Shown: piece after piece, positions 15,039-22,569 of the stretch
How the letters are laid out: the number at the start of each line of letters is the position of its first letter
Numbering within the stretch: the first letter of the stretch is position 1
DNA from: Candidatus Segatella albertsiae
Lineage (GTDB): Bacteria > Bacteroidota > Bacteroidia > Bacteroidales > Bacteroidaceae
Assembly (NCBI GenBank): GCA_002451555.1
Contig: DKCU01000139.1
Location: 1-28,383, forward strand
Reading direction: 5' to 3'
DNA: 28,383 bases
Position numbers and translations under genes: made by a program
The notes under the pieces: generated by a model
Database searches by the model: none
Told to the model about the DNA's origin: nothing
The model's input: only the letters and a program-made list of their open reading frames with translations

Positions 15039-18032
15039 ATGGAAACATTTCTAAAATACGTAGCGGAAGATATGCTCAACGATTATGGAACGGACTTGAG
15101 CGAAATTGTAGTCGTGTTCCCCAACAAGAGAGCAAGCCTTTTCCTCAACGAGGAATTGATGAAGTTAGCCGCCCGCCCAATATGGTGTCCTACTTATGTC
15201 ACGATTAGCGACCTCTTCCGCCGCCACTCATCGCTCCAAGTCGCCGACCCTATCAAATTGATATGCGACTTGCACAAGTCATTCATTGCCTGCACAGGCA
15301 TGGACGAAACCCTCGACCACTTTTATGGCTGGGGGCAGCTTCTCTTGGCCGATTTTGACGACTTGGACAAGAACATGGGGGATGCACGACAGATATTCAT
15401 GAACTTGGCCAATCTTCACGAATTGGATGATGATAGTTACCTAGACGAAGAGAAACGAACTATCCTAAAAAAGTTCTTCAGCAATTTTACAGAAGATCAT
15501 AGCACCGAACTGAAGAGAAAATTCGTAGAGCTATGGAATCATCTGTATGACATTTACCTGGATTTCAACAAACGTTTGCTCGATCAAGGCCTTGCTTATG
15601 AGGGCGCTTTATACAGAAGAGTAGTCGAGAACAAGGAGATTGTTTTTGAGCATCAAACATACTTGTTTGTCGGTTTCAACATGATGCAGACAGTCGAACT
15701 GAAGCTTTACGACATCCTCAAGAGTAAGGCGAATTGCCATTTCTACTGGGATTACGACAAATATTATGTTGATGACAAAAAGAAAAGCCATGCCCTCCAG
15801 AGGGAAGATTGGAACATCAAGAACGAAGCAGGGCATTACATCAGCAGGTACATAGGAGAGTTTGGTAACAAATTGAGCGACAGCTCTAAACACGATGTCA
15901 TCTACGATAACTTAGGACGGGAGAAAGACATCACTTTCATGAACGCCCCCACGGAGAATATCCAGGCTCGTTTCGTGTACGACTGGCTGATGGAAAAAGT
16001 CAAAGACGAAAACGGAAACGAAACACGACGATTTGAAGCCAATCGCAAGGTGGCCATCGTATTGGCAGATGAGAGTTTGCTACCCACAGTCATTCACTCC
16101 CTTCCAACAGAATTAGGAAACCAGGTAAACATCACCCTAGGTTATCCCTTGCAACAGACTCCATTCTATAGTCTCATTCAGCATATCATCCGCTTGCACA
16201 CCCTCGGGCACGTCAAGGGAAGCACAACTTTTCGCTTGGCTTATGTCATGAAAGTTTTGCGACATCCATATGCAAAATTCATCTCGCCAAAGAACGAGGA
16301 AGTCCTACATGACTTGGAAGAGAAAAGACAGTTCTTTCTTTCAAGCGAGTCGCTATGCCTGGACGAAGGCATGTCGTTGGTATTCGCCGACTTGGAATCT
16401 ACCGAAAACTTCAATTTATCCCTGGTCAGCACCTTAGTGAAAATATTAAAATTAATAGGAACACAATCGCAGCATCTGGAAGACCCTCTCTTCCAGGAAT
16501 CCTTGTTCCGTACATACACCTTGGTGAACCGTCTGCTTGGCTTAATCAAGTCAGGCGACCTATATGTAGATGTCATAACGCTGGAAAGATTGCTACAGCA
16601 ACTTTTCCAAACCACCAACATCCCTTTCCATGGCGAACCGGCAGTGGGAGTGCAAATCATGGGAATACTTGAGACCCGAAACCTCGACTTCAGACATGTT
16701 CTGATTTTGTCTTGCAACGAGGGAAACCTCCCGAAAGGTGTGAATGACTCGTCGTTCATCCCCTATTCCATCAGAAAGGCTTATGGACTGACTACCGTGG
16801 ATAACAAGGTAGCCATATTCGCCTATTATTTCCTAAGATTGTTGCAAAGAGCTTCCGATGTGACATTGACCTACAACAATGCCACGGAAGACGGACATAC
16901 TGGTGAGATGAGCCGTTTCATGCTACAATTGCTCGTCGAAAGCAATCATCCCATCAAACGTTGCTCCATTATCGCAGAGCAGAATGTCGAACGACCAGCC
17001 TTTGAATCCGTTGATAAAGATGAGCACATCATGAAAATCTTGAATAAGCCGCATCTAATAACACCGACTTATCTCAACACTTTTATCAGATGCCAGAAGC
17101 GTTTCTATTACAAATACATATTAGGCCTACAAGAGCCAGACGAACTACAGGAAGAAATCGACAATTGCATCTTCGGAAACATCTTCCATCGTGCGGCACA
17201 GTTCATATATCTCAAGATGGCAAGTCCATCAGACATCACGACGAATGAAAATGGAGAGCCTCAACTCATCCGACCAATCGTCATTCAAAAAGGTGACATA
17301 GAGAATGTCATGAAAGACGAAAGTCTGATATACCGCATCATAGACGATGCCTTCAACGAGGAATTGTTCAAAGTCAAAGCAAACGGAAGCCAACAAAAAT
17401 ACAATGGCCTTCAACTCATCAACAGGGAGGTCATCGCCAGTTACCTGAGGCAACTCCTTAGAATCGACCAAGAACTGGCACCATTCACCGTATTGGGACT
17501 AGAACTAAAAGTGGAAAGCAAATTCCTATTCAACACTCCAGACGGAATGAAAAGCCTCAGCTTAGGAGGATTCATCGACAGGTTGGATGCTATAGCAGCC
17601 AATGGGAACCCAGGCATGAGCAATTTGGCAGAAAGAATAAGAGTGATAGACTACAAGACGGGACGCACACCTAGCACTTTACCTAAGGATGTAGAGAGTC
17701 TATTCATGTCCAGTGAGTTGAGCAAGCATACTGATTATTATCTGCAAGCCATGTTATACTCGCTTATTGTCAAGCATAGCCAGAAGTACAACCCTGCATC
17801 CGACCCGGTAAGTCCTGCGCTACTGTTTATCCAGCAGTCAGGAGCCAAAGGATATGACCCGACCTTGAAATTCGGCAAAGATGTTATCTGGGATGCCGCC
17901 ACTTACGAGAAGGAATTCATGGAGGGGCTGCAAGAACTCATCTCACATATTTTCGACCCATCTGAGAGTTTCTGTCCTACGGACGACAAACAACGTTGCG
18001 AAAGTTGTCCGTATGCTTCTCTGTGCAAGTAA
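15039..18032 (+). CDS. addB: AddB-like nuclease subunit with iron-sulfur cysteine cluster
   Basis: The 997-residue protein is the likely partner of the upstream AddA-like enzyme. The N-terminal region (EIVVVFPNKRASLFL) is a degenerate helicase fold; the C-terminal third is a PD-(D/E)XK nuclease: FGNIFHRAAQF, GGFIDRLDA (Asp847), RVIDYKTGR (Asp871, Lys873), and YYLQAMLYSL. Four cysteines match the AddB iron-sulfur pattern: Cys685 in FIRCQKRFYYKY, and the C-terminal CESCPYASLC (Cys987, Cys990, Cys996), which clamps the nuclease domain. This Cys arrangement is the best evidence for AddB rather than a generic PD-(D/E)XK protein. Translation probably starts at METFLKYVAED, 35 bp after the stop of addA, so the two are one operon. 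The order is A then B, opposite to many Firmicutes. Confidence 0.88.
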   Translation: METFLKYVAEDMLNDYGTDLSEIVVVFPNKRASLFLNEELMKLAARPIWCPTYVTISDLFRRHSSLQVADPIKLICDLHKSFIACTGMDETLDHFYGWGQLLLADFDDLDKNMGDARQIFMNLANLHELDDDSYLDEEKRTILKKFFSNFTEDHSTELKRKFVELWNHLYDIYLDFNKRLLDQGLAYEGALYRRVVENKEIVFEHQTYLFVGFNMMQTVELKLYDILKSKANCHFYWDYDKYYVDDKKKSHALQREDWNIKNEAGHYISRYIGEFGNKLSDSSKHDVIYDNLGREKDITFMNAPTENIQARFVYDWLMEKVKDENGNETRRFEANRKVAIVLADESLLPTVIHSLPTELGNQVNITLGYPLQQTPFYSLIQHIIRLHTLGHVKGSTTFRLAYVMKVLRHPYAKFISPKNEEVLHDLEEKRQFFLSSESLCLDEGMSLVFADLESTENFNLSLVSTLVKILKLIGTQSQHLEDPLFQESLFRTYTLVNRLLGLIKSGDLYVDVITLERLLQQLFQTTNIPFHGEPAVGVQIMGILETRNLDFRHVLILSCNEGNLPKGVNDSSFIPYSIRKAYGLTTVDNKVAIFAYYFLRLLQRASDVTLTYNNATEDGHTGEMSRFMLQLLVESNHPIKRCSIIAEQNVERPAFESVDKDEHIMKILNKPHLITPTYLNTFIRCQKRFYYKYILGLQEPDELQEEIDNCIFGNIFHRAAQFIYLKMASPSDITTNENGEPQLIRPIVIQKGDIENVMKDESLIYRIIDDAFNEELFKVKANGSQQKYNGLQLINREVIASYLRQLLRIDQELAPFTVLGLELKVESKFLFNTPDGMKSLSLGGFIDRLDAIAANGNPGMSNLAERIRVIDYKTGRTPSTLPKDVESLFMSSELSKHTDYYLQAMLYSLIVKHSQKYNPASDPVSPALLFIQQSGAKGYDPTLKFGKDVIWDAATYEKEFMEGLQELISHIFDPSESFCPTDDKQRCESCPYASLCK

Positions 18033-18188
18033 ATTCCAGGTTATATGCATCATTGTACAAATAATTTTCAGTTTATTAGTACCCAAATCCGTTTTTAAAA
18101 CGTATAAAGTAATAGTAACAAACTGAGAAAATAGGCACCAATTTCATTATAATTTCATAAATTATGCATGAATATCGCTTATTTTATG

Positions 18189-18196
18189 TAACTTTG
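18189..18196 (+). promoter_or_regulatory. -7 box (TAACTTTG) of dsbD
   Basis: TAACTTTG is an exact TAnnTTTG match 29 bp upstream of the dsbD start. The -33 position (about 18166-18169) reads GCAT and is not conserved. The surrounding gap of about 190 bp between addB and dsbD otherwise holds AT-rich sequence without a gene. Confidence 0.5.
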
Positions 18197-18225
18197 CACA
18201 CAAAATTAATAACATAACAACAAAA

Positions 18226-20307
18226 ATGAAAAGAGCATTATTATTATTCCAGTTGCTCTTAGTGGTCATACTTGCACAGGCACAAATGATGAACCCTGTC
18301 AAGTTTACTAGTTCTCTGAAGACTAACGGCACCGCTGAGGCTGAAATTGTGTTTACAGGTAAGATTCAACCCGGATGGCACGTCTATTCCACAGGGTTAG
18401 GTGGAGACGGTCCTATCTCGGCTTCATTCAATGTCAACAAAATGGATGGCGCAGAGGCTGTAGGTGCCTTGAAACCACAAGGACATGAGATTTCCACATA
18501 CGACAATCTCTTCGGAATGAAGTTGCGCTATTTTGAGGGTAGTGTGACATTTGTTCAGAAGATCAAGTTTACAAAGCCTAATTATAATATAGATGTATAT
18601 GTAGAGTATGGTGCTTGCAACGACCAGAACTGCATGCCACCTAGCGAAGCTTCCTTCAAAGGCTCAGGCAAGGCTCCAGCCGTGGACAGCAAGGCTGCCA
18701 AGGACGATGCCAACGGAAATGATGGCAAGCAAGATGCCGCTGCACTGGCAAAGGCGAAGGCTGATTCCTTGGCGCAATTAGCAGCATTGGGACAGGAAGT
18801 GGATACCACTCAGGCAGTCGATTCTGCCATGTTGGCTTCGTCTCTTGCCTCATTGGACACCAAGGCTTTATGGAAGCCAGTTGTGAAAGAACTGCAAGCA
18901 TTCGGCGGCAACAATGACATTGCCAACCATTCTCTCTTCTACATATTCGTCATGGGTCTCGTGGGCGGTCTTCTCGCCTTGGTCATGCCATGTATTTGGC
19001 CTATCATCCCGATGACCGTAAGTTTCTTCTTGAAACGTGCCAAAGACGACAAGAAGAAAGGTATTCGCGATGCAATCACCTATGGTCTTTCCATCGTAGT
19101 GATTTATTTGGGCCTTGGCTTGATAATCACCGCACTGTTTGGGCCAAGCAAGCTGAACGAGCTTTCCACAAGTGCCGTCTTCAATATCATCCTTTTCTTA
19201 TTGCTGGCAGTGTTTGCCTTCTCTTTCTTCGGATGGTTTGAAATCAAGTTGCCAGAACGTTGGGGAAATGCTGTAGATAACAAAGCTTCTAGCACGACAG
19301 GTATGATATCCATCTTCCTGATGGCATTCACCCTCGTATTGGTGTCATTCTCTTGTACCGCTCCTATCATCGGACTTTTGTTGGTACAGACCGTAACATC
19401 AGGCGACTGGCTTGCGCCAACTGTCGGAATGTTCGGTTTCGCATTGGCACTGGCGTTGCCATTTACCCTCTTTGCCTTGTTCCCATCTTGGCTCAAATCA
19501 GCTCCAAAGTCGGGCTCTTGGATGGAGACCATCAAGATTGTGTTAGGTTTCGTAGAGCTCGCCTTCTCCTTGAAGTTCCTCTCCGTTGCCGACTTAGCTT
19601 ATGGTTGGCACATCATGGATCGTGAAGTGTTCCTTTCACTCTGGATTGTAATCTTTGCTGCATTGGGCTTGTACCTGATAGGCAAACTGAAGTTCCAGGT
19701 AGATGCCATCGGCGGCGACATCAACAAGCCGATGCCAGTACCATGCATCATGTTAGGTCTCTGCTCTTTGGCTTTTGCCATCTATATGATACCTGGTCTC
19801 TGGGGCGCACCTTGCAAGGCTGTCAGCGCTTTCGCTCCTCCTATCAACACCCAGGACTTCAACCTCAACAACAAGACTGTTGAGCCTGCCTACAAGGATT
19901 ACGAGACAGGAATGGCTGCAGCCAAAGCATCAGGCAAACCAGTACTGATAGACTTCACGGGCTTCGGCTGCGTAAACTGCCGTAAGATGGAAGCATCTGT
20001 ATGGACAGACCCATCGGTAGCCGACAAATTGACCAAGGACTATGTCTTGATTTCATTATACGTTGATGACAAGACTCCATTACCAGAGCCTATGCAAGTC
20101 ACATTCAATGGCGAGCAACGCACGCTGCGAACAGTAGGCGACAAATGGAGCTACTTGCAAGCAAGCAAGTTTGGCGCCAACGCCCAGCCATTCTATGTTG
20201 CGGTAGATAACGAAGGCAATCCTTTGACTTCTTCATTCAGTTACAAAGAAGACGTGCCTGCTTATCTCGATTTCCTCAACAAGGGTTTGGAAAACTACAG
20301 AAAATAA
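18226..20307 (+). CDS. dsbD: Protein-disulfide reductase DsbD
   Basis: DsbD (693 residues) passes electrons from cytoplasmic thioredoxin to periplasmic disulfide isomerases and cytochrome c assembly proteins. All three domains and cysteine pairs are present. A signal peptide (1-19) leads into the periplasmic alpha domain with EYGACNDQNCMPP (Cys131, Cys136). An Asp/Lys/Ala-rich linker (about 150-195) joins an eight-helix membrane domain with ALVMPCIWPIIPMTVSF (Cys256) and VSFSCTAPIIGLLL (Cys377). The C-terminal periplasmic thioredoxin domain has VLIDFTGFGCVNCRKME (Cys582, Cys585) and the KFGANAQPFYVAVD segment (cis-Pro region). Length and domain order are typical of Bacteroidota. It has its own promoter and is followed by a strong terminator, so it is probably a single-gene unit. 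Confidence 0.96.
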   Translation: MKRALLLFQLLLVVILAQAQMMNPVKFTSSLKTNGTAEAEIVFTGKIQPGWHVYSTGLGGDGPISASFNVNKMDGAEAVGALKPQGHEISTYDNLFGMKLRYFEGSVTFVQKIKFTKPNYNIDVYVEYGACNDQNCMPPSEASFKGSGKAPAVDSKAAKDDANGNDGKQDAAALAKAKADSLAQLAALGQEVDTTQAVDSAMLASSLASLDTKALWKPVVKELQAFGGNNDIANHSLFYIFVMGLVGGLLALVMPCIWPIIPMTVSFFLKRAKDDKKKGIRDAITYGLSIVVIYLGLGLIITALFGPSKLNELSTSAVFNIILFLLLAVFAFSFFGWFEIKLPERWGNAVDNKASSTTGMISIFLMAFTLVLVSFSCTAPIIGLLLVQTVTSGDWLAPTVGMFGFALALALPFTLFALFPSWLKSAPKSGSWMETIKIVLGFVELAFSLKFLSVADLAYGWHIMDREVFLSLWIVIFAALGLYLIGKLKFQVDAIGGDINKPMPVPCIMLGLCSLAFAIYMIPGLWGAPCKAVSAFAPPINTQDFNLNNKTVEPAYKDYETGMAAAKASGKPVLIDFTGFGCVNCRKMEASVWTDPSVADKLTKDYVLISLYVDDKTPLPEPMQVTFNGEQRTLRTVGDKWSYLQASKFGANAQPFYVAVDNEGNPLTSSFSYKEDVPAYLDFLNKGLENYRK

Positions 20308-20388
20308 TAGCCCGAAAGGAACTTTCGTGAGTTATAATATTGCAAACAAAAGTTTCCTTCGAGCCAAAAACTTTATTAAATAATCATA

Positions 20389-20440
20389 AAAGCCGAAGAA
20401 TGGATGTCTGACAGATGGCACATTCTTCGGCTTTCTTTGT
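20389..20440 (+). terminator. Intrinsic terminator after dsbD
   Basis: AAAGCCGAAGAATG (20389-20402) and CATTCTTCGGCTTT (20421-20434) form a perfect 14-bp stem with an 18-base loop, followed by TCTTTGTTT. It works in either direction by symmetry, but the only upstream gene is dsbD. A smaller hairpin (CGAAAG GAA CTTTCG, 20313-20327) precedes it. A longer reading frame of the GTPase gene runs through this terminator and is therefore not used. Confidence 0.75.
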
Positions 20441-20490
20441 TTATGGCATACTATTTGCTATTTTGCAAGAAAACTTTAAATGACAATTTT

Positions 20491-21756
20491 ATGAATACAA
20501 AAGAAGTCCCAGTACTTTTGCTTACTGGTTATTTAGGAAGTGGCAAGACTACATTGCTCAATAAGATCTTGGCCAACAAGAAAGGTATTAAGTTCGCAGT
20601 CATTGTCAATGACATTGGCGAGGTAAACATAGACGCAGCACTCATAGAGAAAGGTGGTGTCGTAGGCAAGAAGGATGATTCCCTCGTAGCCCTCCAAAAC
20701 GGTTGCATCTGCTGCACCCTCAAGATGGACTTGGTGGAACAATTGAAGGAAATCGTCGATATGAAGAAATTCGACTATATTGTCATCGAGGCAAGCGGTA
20801 TCTGCGAACCTGCTCCTATCGCCCAAACTATCTGCTCTATCCCGACACTTGGTCCGGAATATGTCAAGAATGGAGTTCTGCGCCTGGACAGCATTGTCAC
20901 GGTAGTGGACGCTCTTCGCATGAAGGATGAGTTTGCCAACGGAGATGACCTGATGAAAGACGATATCGACGAGGAGGACTTGGCGTCTCTTGTCATTCAG
21001 CAAATAGAATTCTGCAATATCATCCTACTAAACAAAGCTGCGGAGGTAGAACCAAAGGAACTAGAAAAGCTGAAGCAAATCATACGCGCCATCCAACCAA
21101 AGGCTGAGATTTTCGAATGCAACTACGGCAACGTAGATCTTGACAAGATTGTGAATACCCATGCATTCGATTGGAATACCGTCGCTACTTCTGCAGGTTG
21201 GATTCAAGAAATAGAGGCAGAGCGTAATGGCAAGGATGACGAACATGATGAAGAGCATCACCACCATGATGATGACGATGATGACGACCACGACCACGAG
21301 GAGCATGAGCATCACCACCATCACGACCATGAGCACCACCATCATCATCACGACCATGACCACGACCATGAGGGTGGCGAAGTCGAAGAATATGGCATTG
21401 GTACTTTCGTCTATTACAGCAGAAAGCCGTTCGACTTAGGTTTGTTCGATGAGTTTGTGGCAAGAAAATGGCCACGTGACGTAGTACGTGCCAAGGGCAT
21501 TTGCTATTTTGCAGACGAAAAGGATATGTGCTATGTGTTCGAGCAAGCAGGCAAGCAAAAGACTGTAAAACAAGCCGGTCAATGGTTGGCCACCATGCCT
21601 AAAGATCAATTGGAAGATCTGCTGGCAAGAGAAGAGCAACTTCGCAAGGAATGGGACCCAGAAGTAGGCGACCGCATGATTAAGATTGTATTCATCGGAC
21701 AGCACTTGCAGAAAGATGCTATCACTGCCGAACTTGACAAGTGTCTATGGAAATAA
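20491..21756 (+). CDS. His-rich G3E-family (CobW/ZNG1-like) GTPase, putative metallochaperone
   Basis: Start at 20491 (MNTKEVPVLLLTG..., 421 residues); the in-frame upstream extension passes through a terminator and begins with no recognisable domain. Features are the P-loop GYLGSGKT (13-20), NDIGEVNIDAALI, the family's metal-binding NGCICCTL (Cys72, Cys74, Cys75), EASGICEP, and a C-terminal CobW domain (about 300-400). Between them lies a His/Asp-rich segment (residues about 250-293) holding runs such as HHHHD and HDHEHHHHHHDHDHD, typical of zinc, cobalt or nickel chaperones. The guanine-specificity motif is NKAA (181-184) instead of NKxD, so nucleotide preference is uncertain. No Zur-type operator was recognised. 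The likely role is delivery of a metal to an enzyme at low metal; which one cannot be read from its neighbours. Confidence 0.9.
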   Translation: MNTKEVPVLLLTGYLGSGKTTLLNKILANKKGIKFAVIVNDIGEVNIDAALIEKGGVVGKKDDSLVALQNGCICCTLKMDLVEQLKEIVDMKKFDYIVIEASGICEPAPIAQTICSIPTLGPEYVKNGVLRLDSIVTVVDALRMKDEFANGDDLMKDDIDEEDLASLVIQQIEFCNIILLNKAAEVEPKELEKLKQIIRAIQPKAEIFECNYGNVDLDKIVNTHAFDWNTVATSAGWIQEIEAERNGKDDEHDEEHHHHDDDDDDDHDHEEHEHHHHHDHEHHHHHHDHDHDHEGGEVEEYGIGTFVYYSRKPFDLGLFDEFVARKWPRDVVRAKGICYFADEKDMCYVFEQAGKQKTVKQAGQWLATMPKDQLEDLLAREEQLRKEWDPEVGDRMIKIVFIGQHLQKDAITAELDKCLWK

Positions 21757-21807
21757 CACATTGATATACCATCAATAACGCCCAAATAAGGCATAACAAC
21801 ACTAAAT

Positions 21808-21851
21808 ACGGATAAAAAGTAGTGAAAACTCGCTATTTTTTATCCGTTTTC
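21808..21851 (+). terminator. Intrinsic terminator after the G3E GTPase gene
   Basis: ACGGATAAAAAGTAG (21808-21822) pairs with CTATTTTTTATCCGT (21833-21847), a 15-bp stem with one G:U and a 10-base loop, followed by TTTT and a T-rich stretch. The hairpin ends five bases before the -33 box of the next gene. Confidence 0.7.
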
Positions 21852-21852
21852 A

Positions 21853-21882
21853 TTTGTTTTCCGTTTTTTTTTGTTAATTTTG
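21853..21882 (+). promoter_or_regulatory. Promoter of the GNAT acetyltransferase gene
   Basis: TTTG (21853-21856), 18 bp, TAATTTTG (21875-21882): both boxes exact. It is 45 bp upstream of the ATG, giving a leader of about 40 bases. Confidence 0.65.
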
Positions 21883-21927
21883 CAGCCGAAATACAATAAA
21901 GTCGTAGCCACAATATAATAAAGGTAG

Positions 21928-22476
21928 ATGGAGAATATATATTACACTATTAATTTCAGAGTTGCCACACTCAGAGATTACGATGCTTGCGTCGAGATTA
22001 TCAACAAGGCACGCCAGCAGATGATGGATTCAGGACTACACCAATGGACAAAAGAATACCCTTCGGAGGACAACGTCTTGGACGACATCAACAATGGCGT
22101 AGCCCGAGTGCTTACCATAGACGGCAAGGTAGCCGTATATGGAGCTGTCATTCTGAACGGCGAACCTCTATACGATAACATCAAAGGCAAATGGCAAACC
22201 AATGGCAATTATTATGTCATCCATCGCTTTGCCACCCACCCAAATTTGCAAAGAGAAGGCTTTGCACAAACTTTCATCAAGAAAGTAAAAAGTTTGTGCG
22301 ACGTAGAACGAGTACCAAGCATCAAACTGGACACTCATATCCAAAACTTCAAGATGATAAACTTATTGTCATCCATGGGATTTTGCTATTGCGGCATCAT
22401 CGACTATGGCGCACATGGCAAAAGAGTCGCATTTGAATATGTAACACTTACTCCAGACGAAGAAAATCTGGGTTAA
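21928..22476 (+). CDS. GNAT-family N-acetyltransferase
   Basis: The 182-residue protein has the GNAT fold: FRVATLRDYDACVEII as beta1/alpha1, YGAVILNGEPLYDNI as the central strands, and the acetyl-CoA-binding motif A RFATHPNLQREGFA (100-113, Q-x-x-G-x-A) followed by helix QTFIKKVKSL. Motif B (IKLDTHIQNFKMINLLSSMGF) is also clear: the Asn-containing turn and helix, then the C-terminal GFCYCGII strand. The substrate is unknown. It has its own promoter and ends 93 bp before the ligase gene, which has another promoter, so it is probably monocistronic. Confidence 0.88.
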   Translation: MENIYYTINFRVATLRDYDACVEIINKARQQMMDSGLHQWTKEYPSEDNVLDDINNGVARVLTIDGKVAVYGAVILNGEPLYDNIKGKWQTNGNYYVIHRFATHPNLQREGFAQTFIKKVKSLCDVERVPSIKLDTHIQNFKMINLLSSMGFCYCGIIDYGAHGKRVAFEYVTLTPDEENLG

Positions 22477-22517
22477 AGGTGTTTTTTACTCTTTTCTTCC
22501 AAATTATCGTTGACATT

Positions 22518-22549
22518 TTTGGCGATATGGATTTTTTGCCGTACCTTTG
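22518..22549 (+). promoter_or_regulatory. Promoter of the ligase-kinase operon
   Basis: TTTG (22518-22521), 20 bp, TACCTTTG (22542-22549): both boxes exact, 20 bp before the ATG at 22570, so the leader is about 15 bases. Confidence 0.65.
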
Positions 22550-22569
22550 CAAGAAAGAATTAAGAACGT

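Noticed and set aside
20404..20490. 29-codon N-terminal extension of the G3E GTPase
   Set aside because: It begins inside the terminator loop after dsbD, and the conserved family start (MNTKEVPVLLLTG) is at 20491.
22509..22514. TTGACA sigma-70 -35-like hexamer upstream of the ligase
   Set aside because: No matching -10 TATAAT at 17 bp, while a full Bacteroidota-type promoter fits the same region.
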